This document shows positions 1 through 11,542 of a stretch of DNA of 64,000 bases, piece after piece. This DNA comes from Branchiostoma floridae (lineage: Eukaryota > Chordata > Leptocardii > Amphioxiformes > Branchiostomatidae): positions 2,665,006-2,729,005 of the forward strand of contig NC_049995.1 in the NCBI RefSeq assembly GCF_000003815.2, read 5' to 3'. Positions within the stretch are counted from its first letter, which is position 1; every line of letters starts with the position of its first letter. The notes beneath the pieces are model-generated. The model was not told the origin of the DNA. It worked only from the letters and a program-made list of their open reading frames with translations, and made no database searches. The translations under genes were made by a program, and so were the position numbers.

Positions 1-637
1 AAACGAAACGTGTTACATTCAGTAAGACAACCAGAGGACAACAAACAATATATACAAATAAACCGAAGCGTCTTTACCAAGAACAGTTGTCAAGGTCAAC
101 AAAAAACGTCAACGGTGGAGGCTTATACTTGACCCTATCGTCTGCACCACTACTAAGACCTTTAGAGGTAGTTTACCTTGTTGCTGTCTAGTCTGGTATT
201 GATAGTCCCTTCCAGAAATCTTAACATAAAAGTAGGATTGGATTCAGATGGTGCATGAAGAAGAGTTAGAAGGTTGCTTTTACACTGTGCTGTGTTACCC
301 AGTGTTACTCTTAAGTAGTAGATAAAGTTTGAAATCCATCTTGAACTGTTCAAATTTTTTTGTGCTCATCACAAGATTTTTAGCACCAAGGACAGTGACT
401 GTATTGAAAACGAGTAAGGCATATGTCACATTTCAAAACCGAGACCGGCCGGGCAGCTGCATTGATAGTCCCTTCCAGAAATCTTAACATAAAAGTATTG
501 GATTTTTTTCAAGAAATATATACCAATTTTATGTCTAGGTTTTCATATTGTATGTAATGTATTTACTAGATATCTCAACAGTTTGTTCTGAAATGAGTTT
601 CTCATTAAGGCGAAATATTTAATAAACCTCACAACAG
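1..637. other. Leading non-coding stretch, probably RFC1 intron
   Basis: No gene is visible. About 37 bp (ATTGATAGTCCCTTCCAGAA and onward) occurs twice in the same orientation at 198-234 and 461-497. Positions 426-460 resemble one arm of the inverted-repeat element at 26868-27062. RFC1 exons for the BRCT-containing N-terminal half should lie to the left of the window, so this stretch is read as intron. Confidence 0.5.
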
Positions 638-1050
638 AGCCTGCAGCCACAACCAGGAAGCCAGTGGCTTCTAGTAGCCGTGTTGGGAGCCCAAAGAAAC
701 CTACTACAAGTACAAGTCTAACAAGATAGCCCAGAACCCAGAAAATAGTTTGTGATTAACATGAAGTGTTTGATGATAAACCTCACTTCAGAGCCTGCAG
801 CTACAACCAGGAAACCAGTGGCTTCTAGTAGCCGTGTCGGAAGCCCAAAGAAGCCTGCAGCAAGTCTAACAACACATAGCCCAAAACCCAGAAAAGAGTT
901 TGTAATTAACATGAAGTGTTTGATAATCTTTGCTACAGAGCCTGCAGCCACAACTAGGAAGCCAGTGGCCTCTAGTAGCCGTGTCGAAAGCCCGAAGAAG
1001 CCTGCTGCAAGTCTAACAACAACAGATAGCCCGGAACCCAGCCTCCTGTG
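638..1050 (+). repeat. Tandem triplication of the RFC1 EPAATTRKP exon segment
   Basis: Three direct copies start at 638, 792 and 939 (spacing 154 and 147). Each has a preceding AG and encodes a version of EPAATTRKPVASSSRV followed by SPKKP. The first copy ends in an in-frame TAG. The second reads through non-exonic sequence. Only the third continues into the conserved LLWVDKYKP block. The copies are very similar, so the duplication looks young. Use of the first two as alternative exons is possible, but their likely donors do not give the phase that the 939 exon needs. Confidence 0.85.
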
Positions 1051-4000
1051 GGTGGATAAGTACAAGCCTCAGACGACCAAGGCCATCATTGGTCAGCAGG
1101 GGGACCGCAGTAACGTGAAGAAACTGCTGAAGTGGCTACAGGCGTGGCCAAAGCATCATTCAGGTTAGCAGGCATCGAAATTAGAATTTCCACACTGTCA
1201 TGAAACAGGCTTTCAGCTAGGATTTATTATAGGGGGTCAAATGTCTTGGTGAGTTGCCGTAAGTGATATTGGCGCCACTATTAGGGGGGTTTGGAGGCAT
1301 CCAACTTCCATGGCCTTAGAGCCAGTCTTAATTTCAAGCCCTAGATCAGGCTACTCTTGTCTTCAGATTAATGTGAACTGATTTTCATTCTTCTTTCATG
1401 AGAGAATGTTTTGAAAATTGAGAGAAAAAATCATCATCATCTGTCTGGATCATAAAATCTACTCCAGTCATATACTGGCACAAGGGGGAATACAGATTCG
1501 AGCTGAAATGCCACATAGCATTTAGATGTAGCTCCAGTCTTTGTAGTCGTAAGGAATGAGTGAATAATTGAATAGAGGGCTTACCGTTTACCGAATAGAG
1601 GGATAATGGAGTAAAACAATACATGACTGACATGATCAATGAATATGAAATATGAATTCTACCTACAAAATCCTGAAGAAAGATCTTCCTTTCACAGGAA
1701 GGCAAGTTAAGGAGGATGGTTCTGGTTTCCGGGCGGCGCTACTGTCCGGACCCCCTGGGGTGGGGAAAACAACAGCGGCAACCCTCTGTTGTCAGGTTTG
1801 TGTATACAGTATTTGTATTACACATATTAACACATGTAGATGTTAGCTATCTACTGAGGTTGCCTCTACAGTACTAGGTGGAAAATGAGTTCCATGGGAA
1901 ATTCATACTTAGTTGTGATGTGTTCGTACATTGTACATGTAGAAGTTGGGATTTACCTACATTGAGCTGTATGCTAGTGACACCCACAGCAAGTGTAGTC
2001 TACAGTATTTTGTGGCAACAGGTCCTACTCTTGGAGACCTTACTCAGTTATAACTGTATTCCTACCATGTACACGTAGGAGTTGGGTTTAGTTTTTACCT
2101 ACATAACATGTCATTGAGCTGAAGGTGACACCCACAGCAAATGTATAAATGTAGCCTACAGTATTTGGTGGCAACAAGTGCTAGAAAAAATCCTACTTAG
2201 GTGTGATGTGTTCCTCCCTTGTACATGTAGGAGCTGGGTTTTACCTACATTGAGCTCAACGCTAGCGACACCCGCAGCAAACGTAGCCTACAGGAGGAGG
2301 TTTCCGAGGCTCTCACCACACGGAGTATCGTGGGCTTCCAGAAACAAGGTAGGAAGGTTCACACACAAGCACAGCTGGATGTGTTTCTTTCTATGATAAT
2401 CCTTTTTCCATCCCTCACTGACTCCTGACTCCTTTGTTCTATTATTCTTTCCTTTCTCCTCCCTTCCTCCTTCCCTCCATCCTTTCCATCCCTCCTATCC
2501 CTCCTTCCTTTCTTCCTTCCCTTGTCCTTTCCATCCTTTCATCCATCCTTCCACTCTACCTCTCATCACTTCCCTCCTCAATCCTTCACTGCCTCCTTCC
2601 ATCCTTTCTCCCTCTCCTCTGTCATCTGTTTCTTCTTTCACATTATGTTTTTCACATTGTTAGAAAGTATACAGTATTTTGTTCCCATTTGCTAGTACAT
2701 GTAAAAAAAATTTAGATATGTCCTATTGTCATAAGGTTATTATGAAACTGTATTAAATAAGAGGAGTCTGTGTTTTGATAAGTTTTTTTAGAGGATGCAG
2801 TCACCGTGCGTCAGGCAGTTATTAAAGACGAGGTGGACGGCATCGGGGGGACGAGGACCCCTTTAACCCTCCTGAAAAATAGCCCAGGCCAGCTGAGGGC
2901 TGTTTTTGAGGAGGGTAGTGTTAACGTTTTATTTCAGAGGACTCCAGTGCCGTGCGTCAGGCAGTGGTTATGGCGAGGTGGACGGCATGGGGGGAACGAG
3001 GACCCCTGTAATAATAACCCTCCTCAAAAGAAATAATGAAATAGCCCTGGCCATGTTAACGTTAATGAATTTTTATTTCAGAGGACGCCGGTACCATGCG
3101 TCAGGCAGTGATTATGGACGAGGTGGACGGCATGGCAGGAAACGAGGACCGTGGCGGGATCGCAGAGCTCATCAACCTGATCAAACACACGAAGGTGCCG
3201 ATCGTCTGCATGTGCAACGACAGGTCACACCAGAAGATGCGCTCGCTCGTCAACTACTGCTTCGACCTGCGGTTCCAGAGGCCGCGCGTGGAACAAATTA
3301 GGGTAAGAGGTCAAAGTTCAAATCCCTCCCACATCTGTTGATATGTAGAGTGGTGCCTGTCTCTGTTTCCATAGCTCTCGGGCCACACAGTCATGCAGAC
3401 ACTACGGTAGGGGTTCAATCTACTGGTATAGGTGTTTTTGTTCGACAACCATACTGTTTTTCAAAGCTGGTGATAGTATGTTTGCTCAATCAAAATTGTC
3501 AGACTTCTACTCCTTGCATTAAATCTTTCTCGAAAAAGGCAGCGTGTAATTTGGCAACACTCATTGTATATGCATATCCATAGATGCATATGGGAATCAA
3601 AGCTCAGGCATACAATTTCTTTAAACATGTTCATCAGAGCACTATAGTCTATAGTGAGTGTGACCATCATCAACGAAGATGGCGCGGAAACTCCCACTCC
3701 CAGATCATTAGAGCAGCGTAGCCAATGTTGAAAATCACAAAGCAGCCCTCCCCCCCATGAAATGATAGTAAGCGCTGCTAGAAGTATGCAAAGGAGGCAA
3801 AATCTCATGCATAATACTCTGTGACAAGAATACATGATTATTAAGAGTTGTGGCTTTTTTATAAATAAATGGTAATGTTCCTACATTACTGGAACATCTA
3901 CTACTGTCATATTGGGAATTGCACACAACTTATGGTGATATTTTTTTAATGTCCACAGGCTGCCATGATGAGTATGGCCTTCAAGGAAGGACTGAAGATT

Positions 4001-7000
4001 CCTCCCCCGGCTCTTAATCAGATCATCGAGGCGACCAATCACGACGTCCGACAGGTCATCCACCAGCTGTACATGTGGAGTGTGCAGGACAAGGCGCTGA
4101 CCTTTGACCAGGCCAAGGAGGCCTCCAAACAGGCGCAGAAGGACATCAAACAGGTGAGGTTTATGCTTACATGATGTAATTAGTATTTTATTTAAAGGGG
4201 ATTGGATCTCTTAAGCTAGAAATTAGAAGATCTTCATCCAGACGTCTTGAGTGACATCCATCACTCTGCTTTAGCTTTGCTAGAATGAATACATATGAAA
4301 ATTCAATGCATTTTTGCATGCACAGTTATAGTGAAAGATTACATGCAGACTGTCATCATACGAGTAGTAACTAGGAAAAAAATTGCGTGTTACTTTCTGA
4401 ATACAGCCCTGAAAAATTTAGGGCCGATAGGTGTTTGTTTTTTAACGAGGTTTTTTTAAAGATTTCGATCAAAGTGATCCAATAACTATTGTTAAACAAT
4501 GTAAGATTGAAATGCATGAAGGATGCTGACATTTTCATCATCATATTCTAATCATACAAATAGACCATTGTACATGTACATTGTACAAGCTTAAGGCACA
4601 ATTTTCTATTTCAACAGAAATCAGGAGAACTATTTAATTAGTAATTCAAATATAATTAATATAAATTATAATTAGAATAATTCTACATTTTCATCTGATG
4701 TCAGATTAAAAATTTGGTGTCCCTTTGAAATTGCCAGTGCTACATGTATGTTGGTCAACCAAAAACAGGCTAACATTGGTCTAAGGTTTTTGCTAGGGTT
4801 GGTGGGGTAACTGGAAACACAACTTATTTTCTTAAGCCTTATCTCAGATTCAATTATATGAATGTTTGTGCAGGGTCCTTTTGAAGTGACCAGGAAGGTG
4901 TTCAGCTCAGGCGAGGACACAGCGAGGATGACCATCATGGACAAGAGTGACCTGTTCTTCAATGACTACAGCATGATGCCACTGTTTGTCCAGGAAAACT
5001 ACCCAAACGTTCTGCCAAATGCTGCCAGGTGCCGCAGTTTCTCATCATATTAGCATGAAAACTTTACCATGTTTGTTTTTGACATTAAGCCATGTTGATT
5101 TGATTATATGGATGACATCTGCACGCGCCTAAATTTTCTGACGTTTCAAAAAAGTAAAAAAAAAAAGTTGTCAACTACACTGTAAATCATTCAAAGCAGC
5201 GGAAAAATTAGCCTCCATAGCAAGCTCTCTATGGCCTTTTTTGGCACTCCCTGCTATGGAGGCTACGGAAAAATGAGGAAATATACAATGTATGTTGCAG
5301 ACAACAAAAATGTACCCAAAGGCATATTTATGTCAATGAATGCTAGCATTAATTCCAATGTCAAAGATTGAAAGGTTTAAAAGAACAAAAATGTAGAAAT
5401 GTATTGCTCGGTTTACCATACTCGGTGTGTTAGGTCCTTTGTTAAACCTTCCTGACCACTTAGATTTTATAATGAAGACAACTGTTTGGGGGCCAAAATT
5501 TTTATTTGCATGCTTGCATCAGTTTTGTGGTTGGAAAAGGATGTCATACATATAATCAAGTCAACATGGCCTTATAGATCACAATCTGTTATAGATCACA
5601 TAGGGCATTTGCAGTCACTGCAACTTGAATTACATTGGGCATTAACAGAATGATTAGAACACACTTAATGTGTGCTATTATTGTTGAAACTTCAAAACAC
5701 AGAGTTACAAAATGTACCCTCCATCCTACGTTATGACCTGTTACAGATTCGAACTCAGAACCTTTAGATTCTAAGTCAACAACATAAGACCACCTTTCTA
5801 TCTCTAGATCTTTTATTGTTTTCAAAACCTGTTTTTTTCTTTCCATTGTTCCAGGAATAATATGAAGAAGCAGTTGTCTCTACTCAGTCAAACTGCTGAC
5901 AGCATCTGTGATGGAGACCTTGTAGACAAACTCATCCGAAGTCGGCAGTCGTGGGGACTCCTACCAACTCAGGTCAGTACTGCAGTATTGACTTTTGTTG
6001 GTTATGATTATATTGAATACTAAGATTTGACATTCTAGTGTTTGTGTTTTATACTGAAACCATCTTTTTATCAAAAGTTTAAGCCTCTCCAAATCTTATA
6101 ATATACAGTAACCTTAGTACATAAATAGATAGAAAACAATGCACTTTGCAAACTCTAGGGGTGTTACAACATGAAAAGGTTTCTTGTCATGCAATTCAAA
6201 TTTCTTAAACATGTTTGCTGTCTTGAAAGAAAAAGGAAAGCTAATTTAACCTTCTCATGGATAACAAATTTCTTATTATACAACAATGTTTTGTGACCTT
6301 CCTTTGGTAATACTTACTTTGTTGCTTGCTACTTCATAATTTTGTTGTCCACTGATTTACCAACTAGAGGAAACTACTCAGGAATGAAACTTTAAATAAA
6401 TGAAACTGTAAGACACTTGTTTAGACATATAGAAATGTTAAACGTTACTTTATGAAAGCCTGAACTTTGAACTCTAACCCTACCAGGCCATCTATGCCTC
6501 TGTGCTGCCGGGTGAGTACATGCGAGGTCACCTCAGCGGGATGATCAGCTTCCCCGGCTGGCTGGGACAGTTCTCCAAACAGAACCGACTGAGAAGACTC
6601 CTGCAGGAGCTACACATGCACATGCACCTCAGGTACATTACACAAGTCTACCAGAAGTTTGTTTGTTTTGCATACCCTGTAAACCGCCTTATGGTGTAAC
6701 AAACTAGGTTTGTACTGAACACAAGCTACATACATTGTATTTTGACAGATTGATCCACTTATACCGGGAAGGACCCGTTTCGACAGGTGCAGTGGGTGCT
6801 TTTAAATGCTCAAGGCGTGGCTCTTCTCAAACAGGGGACCTCCATTTAATTAGGGATGAAGATCTAGTTAAGCTCACTGAAGAGCTATTGTCACTGATGA
6901 AAGACACCGTATGCTTGTCTGACACGTCTGACTGTTTCCAAAATCATATCCAGTTGCTTGAGTAACTGCTTTTTGCCGTATCTTATTATTATTACCTGGA

Positions 7001-10000
7001 TGTCTAACCTTCATCGACGTAATGAATGTTATTGTTTGTCCATTGTTTTCCTGCTTCCTTCAACCTTCTTCGGGAAGATTGATCCTCATTGTTTGTCCAT
7101 TGTTTCTATCTCAGAACGTCTTGTACCAAGAAGAGCCTGCAGGAAGACTACCTCGATCCACTTCGGAGGAGAATTTTAAACCTCCTGGTCACACAGGAGA
7201 CAGAGGGTGTGCCAGAAGCTGTGGAGGTAAGTTTTTTGTGTATTATTTTAGGTGACTGTTGAAATTAGGCTTTATATTTTTGTTAGGTTCTGAGAAAAAT
7301 TTTAAGTGTAGGTGATCAGGAACCAGTAAATCTCAATTGAGCACAATGAATGCTAATGAGTGTGACAGTTCCTAGTAGCATGCAAGTTAGTTGAGAGACG
7401 CCGCTGGGATTCATGCTCACAACCTCTTGGTGTAATGATAGGGTCTTTAATATACAATATTCAAAGAAACTTATTGTAGGCCCTAGTGAAAGATGGCCTA
7501 AAGGCTTAAAACATACCAATTTAATGGTGCTGGGTTCTTAAAACTTGCAGTGTGCAAACAAAGGACCTCTGGCAAATTAATCGTATGTATAAATGTATGT
7601 AACTTCTTGACCTGATGAAATTGTTATTCTCTATTCCAGCTCCTGTCAGCCTATGACCTAATGAGGGAAGACTATGATGGTATGCTGGAGTTGACAGAGT
7701 TCAAGGGTCGTCCTAACCTCGCTGAGAAAGTCAATAGTAAGGTAAGGAACTGTGGATGGACTCCAGTTTGTTAAGTGTGTATTTTGAATGTAAGGGGAAA
7801 AAGGATATGAAAAGGTTTAATGTGCTCACCCATGAAGAGCTTGTCTTACACTTGTAATCTACATGACTTGTACTTTTACGTATTTATCAATATCTAAATT
7901 ATAAAAAATCTGAGAAAATAACAAAACAGTGACGCAGTGAACAAACCCCGCAGTGACACAAGCGTGATGCAAGTGCAGTGAGAGTGTGCAACCAGTGTGA
8001 ACATCTAAATCTTTAATACTATCATGGTTTCTAAAAACCGTTCAATGACCTTTATTTCTCTACCACCAGGTGAAGTCATCCTTTACAATCGACATTCTGA
8101 CCTAATTTGTTGCTTGCAAATTTTTTTTCTACTTGGCATCCTATAACTTTGTTGGGGTTTCAGGCGTTTCAGCAACCATTGTGAACATCTGATAATCCTT
8201 AATACTATCATGGTTTATAAAAATTGTTCATTGACCTTTATTTTTTCTCTACCACCAGGTAAAATCAGCCTTCACACGTGCCTACAACAAAGAGGCCCAC
8301 ATGCAGCCATACTCTACGTGTTTAAAACTGCAACCCAATCTATTAATCAACAAACATGACAAAAGCTCATCAACTGTGTGACAGGATGCATGTATAAGGA
8401 CTCTTTTCAGGTTTACACAAGTTATAACATGAAGTGTAGTCTTCCTATACCTCTAGGTATAGGAAGACTACACTGCCGTACCTTGTCGACTTGCTTAATA
8501 GTTCAAAATGCTAGCTATGAATAAGTCTTGAATGTATACACAGTTATGTTAAAAGTAATTATTGTTATTTTTAAAATGTGTTGAATTATGTACCTCTATT
8601 GTTTTTCATTTTAATTGTAATAGGTGTAAAACATACTGCAATTCAGCCGAGAGATGTAAAGGCTGCCATTGTATGTTATTGTATGTCGCATGACGCGAAA
8701 ATAAACCATTCATTATTATTATTATTATTATGAAATAATGTCATACAATGACTAACATAACGTGAGCAACAGAAGCTGGGATTTGAATCCTGGACCTTTC
8801 AGCCCAGAGGCATGGTTGTTAACCACTGTGCTTTTTCTACACCCCCAGGTAAAATCAGCCTTCACACGTGCCTACAACAAGGAGGCCCACATGCAGCCTT
8901 ACTCCACAAGTGCTGCTCCCAAGAAAAAGCGAGGAGGGGCAGCAAACAGCATGGACATGGAGGATGGTGGGGAGGGGGGCGCTCTGGAGGAGAGTGACGA
9001 AGAGAAGGAAGATCCCAAACTAGACCCTATGATTAAGGTAAGATGTTCAAATTTATGTAAGATTTTGTTTTTATTAGGAGGACTAACGGAAGGTGCTGTA
9101 ACTTCGGACGTAATTGTGTTCGACATCGAATTGTATCAGTGTCAGTTGTCTAAAAACTGTTGCGTTTTGACTAATGATAAATGAGAGTGGTGGTGTTTGG
9201 GAATTTTCCGTTCAGGAGTTTACTTTACATCATCTGTGCACGATTTACACCATGAATCTCGGCCGGTAAAACAGAAAATTGTTGTTGTAAATATTGCGTT
9301 CCACATTGTTCCATTCTAAATAGGGTACCCTAACTTCGGATTACAAATACCTCTGTTTCTCTTTGACTCATTGGAACAATTTTAAGAAAACAGAAAGAAG
9401 AATTTTGTGTCAACTAACTTCAGCTTCCCTCTGGTTCGTATTTTTGGACCGTGCGTAAATTTCCGCCAATGCAAGGCCCGCTGTAACTTAGCGATTGTTT
9501 ACGCCGCTTGTTGCATTCCAAGTCACTTCAACGCTGACGATCTGTTGCTTCGTTTGGCGATGAGAGTAAATACTTCATTTCACACCCATGGCTCTTGAGT
9601 ATGAGCGCACAAAATGCCACAAATTTGTTACAAGAATGCCGAAAGTGTCGGCAGGCATGTTAACACCGGAAACAGATATGCTGACCCCTGCACGGCACCG
9701 CATGTGATCTCAAAGTATGCGGCAAATCCCTCCATCAGTTCAGTGCAAAGTCATTAATATATTTGAACCAAATCCTCGATTTTTTTGGGGACCGCTAGCT
9801 GTGTTTTACTTGGTTTATTTTAGGGCATGCAATGAGAAATTCACTTTCAATTATGTTCGTGTTATGATGCACTCAGCGATTTGCATATTGTCAGATGGGC
9901 GGGCCGCGCGCTGACTTCAAAGCCTGTCGCGAACTTTATGTGAGTCTAAGGTTTCATGCAGACATGAGTTTGCTACATCAATGATCCAGTCGCGTCGTGT

Positions 10001-11160
10001 TTCGTCAGCCGGTCACTGAGATTTTTCAAACTCAAACTTATACGACATGTATAAGCTAGATTAAATGCAATTTTACCGATTTGCGAGTCCTACTTGACTT
10101 ATGTACAGCGCGACCAGAGGTACCTGCACTGTTGTAGGTACATTTCGAACAGCGGTCAACAGATATGTCCGTGACGTAACTTCGGGAGGGCGTTCGACGC
10201 CACGATTACTTCGTAATTTCAGGTCAGTTTGATTGCCAGATAAACTCCCCAGTACCCAAGTTATTGGTGTTTTGTATAGCTTTATGCCTCATGTCTAAAA
10301 CAACTAAATTTGCAAGGTGATTGTTGAGTAAGTTAAATGTAAGAGGCGCCACTACACAGTGACCTTGTTTCGAACGTAGCCATTTTAAATGCTCAAATTC
10401 CTTGGTTACGCAAAAATCGATTATTGTACACAAAACCGTGTTTCATCCAGACGACAGCTGTGTGCATTAACTTGGGTTCTTCGCGATTTTATTCAGCACT
10501 ATTGATGAATACAAACATGCCTCATTTCTGCATAAAGGGACAATCAAAAATTAATCCGAAGTTACAGCACATCCGAAGTTACAGCACCCCCCGTTATGTT
10601 TTGTAGCAACATTTTTGAAAAACTAATGCTTGTAGCTTGATGTCCAAATTTTTAATTAGATTCTGTTTCCTTTCAGGATATATGTTAAATGACTACCGTG
10701 AAATTTGATATGGTTTTGAAATGTCCATTTAGAAATTATGAAAATATACAACCTTGCAAGGGAACATGTTATACTTCTTAAGGGATGTATTGTAGATTTT
10801 TGGCACCAAACTACAAAAATTCTGAATTTAAAGTTCTTTGCAACTAATTTCTGACCTAGTTCCAGCATTCCCTGCAAAGTCCCATAGTTTTTGGTAGCCC
10901 ACTGGAACTTCCCAGCCACATTGTCCAGACGTCTAACAANNNNNNNNNNNNNNNNNNNNNNNNNNNNNNNNNNNNNNNNNNNNNNNNNNNNNNNNNNNNN
11001 NNNNNNNNNNNNNNNNNNNNNNNNNNNNNNNNNNNNNNNGCACTAATTATTTCAATTATCTCTCTATTGTTAGATGAAGAAGCCAACTGCAGCCAAGGGG
11101 AAAAGTGACAGTGAGAAGGGGAAGGGGCGAGGCAAGGGGAGGGGGAAGAAGTCCTCTTGA
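939..11160 (+). CDS. RFC1: Replication factor C subunit 1 (clamp-loader large subunit), C-terminal half, 12 exons
   Basis: RFC1 is the large AAA+ subunit of the nuclear complex that loads PCNA onto primer-template junctions. Inferred exons: 939-1163, 1698-1795, 2231-2348, 3082-3302, 3959-4153, 4874-5028, 5855-5972, 6487-6632, 7115-7226, 7640-7741, 8849-9037, 11074-11160. All are bounded by AG/GT and every phase joins, giving 587 residues, about the C-terminal half of the family's roughly 1100-1150 aa. Seen in order: LLWVDKYKP start of the AAA+ module, Walker A GPPGVGKTT (exon 1698), IELNASDTRSKRSL, Walker B-type VIMDEVDGMAGNEDRGG and MCNDRSHQKMRSL (exon 3082), LKIPPP helical region, then the RFC1 C-terminal domain (SAFTRAYNKEAH, exon 8849), an acidic stretch, and a Lys/Gly-rich tail ending KGRGKKSS. 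The BRCT region is outside the window. The last intron contains a transposon and a 100-N gap. Several exons have decayed upstream copies, listed separately. Confidence 0.95.
1943..2300 (+). repeat. Tandem triplication around the RFC1 ELGFTYIELNASD exon, two copies decayed
   Basis: The exon at 2231 is preceded by degenerate copies of its 5' half and of the acceptor-side flank (TGTACATGTAG) at 1943 and 2079, spacing 136 and 152. The copies keep the AG and the start of the reading but carry substitutions and insertions (copy 2 has an insertion after TTGGGTTTAG) that break it. Only the 2231 copy continues through EEVSEALTTRSIVGFQ to a donor. Confidence 0.85.
2400..2645 (+). repeat. Pyrimidine-rich CCTT/CCATCC simple repeat
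   Basis: About 240 bp made almost only of C and T in CCTT, TTCC and CATCC motifs lie in the RFC1 intron between exons 2231-2348 and 3082-3302. A long Ser/Pro/Leu reading frame across it is a by-product of composition. Confidence 0.8.
2792..3150 (+). repeat. Tandem triplication of the RFC1 Walker B exon start
   Basis: Exon-like starts occur at 2792, 2938 and 3082 (spacing 146 and 144), each after an AG that ends a T-rich tract. The first two resemble the Walker B exon: copy 1 reads RQAVIKDEVDG and then diverges, and copy 2 has lost the frame inside the same motif. The third is the intact exon with VIMDEVDGMAGNEDRGG. Confidence 0.88.
5070..5545 (+). repeat. Old dispersed repeat, copy 1 (second copy at 44878-45224)
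   Basis: This intronic block shares a colinear series of motifs with 44878-45224: TATATGGATG, ACTGTAAATC, CAAAGCAG, AACCTTCCTGACCA, a G-run followed by CC, and CAGTTTTGTGGTT. The two copies are clearly diverged and lack obvious termini, so the class is unknown. Confidence 0.6.
5735..5800 (-). repeat. tRNA-like SINE fragment
   Basis: On the minus strand the segment reads like the B-box half of a tRNA-derived SINE (GGTTCTGAGTTCGAATC). The A-box half is not convincing, so only a fragment is claimed. Confidence 0.35.
6745..6875 (-). repeat. Fragment of the SINE family seen at 40378-40769
   Basis: Motifs TTGATCC, GGTGC, GCGTGGCTCTTCTCAAACA and GGGACCTCCA match in order the body of the tRNA-derived SINE at 40378-40769. 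The tRNA-like head is missing. The fragment lies in an RFC1 intron. Confidence 0.55.
7944..7993 (+). repeat. Short dispersed repeat (second copy 54116-54160)
   Basis: About 45 bp with the pattern AACCCCGCAGT, ACAAGCGTGA, GCAAGTGCAG recurs near 54116 in the same orientation. No termini are recognised. Confidence 0.55.
8070..8382 (+). pseudogene. Two upstream copies of RFC1 exon 8849 (one decayed, one still open)
   Basis: Copy 1 (8070-8105) follows TCTACCACCAG, begins like the real exon (V-K-S) but reaches a stop after 11 codons. Copy 2 (8259-8382) also follows a T-rich tract and TCTACCACCAG and matches the true exon through SAFTRAYNKEAHMQPYST. It then reads CLKLQPNLLINKHDKSSSTV and stops. Their shared upstream flank (GTGAACATCT, AATACTATCATGGTTT) is duplicated with 189-bp spacing. 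AATAAA at 8699-8704 lies downstream. Copy 2 could serve as an alternative terminal exon that replaces the acidic and Lys-rich tail; without transcripts it is treated as a duplicate relic. Confidence 0.7.
8433..8474. repeat. Perfect 20-bp inverted repeat, 2-nt loop
   Basis: AGTGTAGTCTTCCTATACCT is followed by CT and its exact reverse complement. In RNA or extruded DNA it would form a long perfect hairpin. It lies in the RFC1 intron after the open exon copy at 8259-8382. Confidence 0.9.
8711..8846 (-). mobile_element. tRNA-derived SINE directly at the RFC1 exon 8849 acceptor
   Basis: The minus strand reads GCACAGTGGTTAAC (A-box-like) and then GGTCCAGGATTCAAATCC (B-box-like) at tRNA-like spacing, and (TAA)n at 8711-8731 may be its 3' tail. 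The element's 5' end lies in the pyrimidine tract of the acceptor at 8846-8848. It probably inserted between the exon and the older duplicated flank seen in copies 8070 and 8259. Confidence 0.6.
9086..10594. mobile_element. 1.5 kb DNA transposon with CTGTAACTTCGGA termini, TA TSD
   Basis: Both ends share ACGG, two purines and then GGTGCTGTAACTTCGGA in inverted orientation, flanked by TA at 9084-9085 and 10595-10596. The right end carries a second copy of GTGCTGTAACTTCGGA. Related TAACTTCGG motifs lie inside near 9330 and 10176. No open transposase is recognised, so it is probably a non-autonomous element with a Tc1/mariner-type TA target. It fills most of the last RFC1 intron. Confidence 0.8.
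10940..11039. other. Assembly gap (100 N) in the last RFC1 intron
   Basis: Exactly 100 N, which looks like an unknown-size scaffold gap. The RFC1 final exon lies 34 bp downstream. Confidence 1.
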
Positions 11161-11542
11161 GTCTCATAATGTACAGCAAGTACAAACTATAGACAGCATT
11201 AGAGTAAAGCTAACCTTCGTCAAGGCAGAATAGCTCTTTGTGGCTGGTAACCCATGCCCTAAGTGTTCAGCAGTAACCTGCAGCTGCATTACAGAAGGAA
11301 GTTTCTTCATCTGTAGTGTAAAAGGTTTATTATGACCTGTCCTCAAATATATCTAACCAGAGAGTGGATATATCAGAGAAAAGCATTCTATCAGATACCA
11401 ACTAGTTGAGCCTTGACCTAAATGTACAATGTTTTGAAAAGTCATCTTGTGATTACAGAGTTACATGATACTACACAATGGACAATAACACAACACACAT
11501 ACACTGTACGTCATGCTATACTGTGTACTGTACAAGTCAATA

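Noticed and set aside
2434-2715. 93-aa Ser/Leu/Pro-rich frame
   Set aside because: Produced by a CCTT-type pyrimidine repeat in an RFC1 intron.
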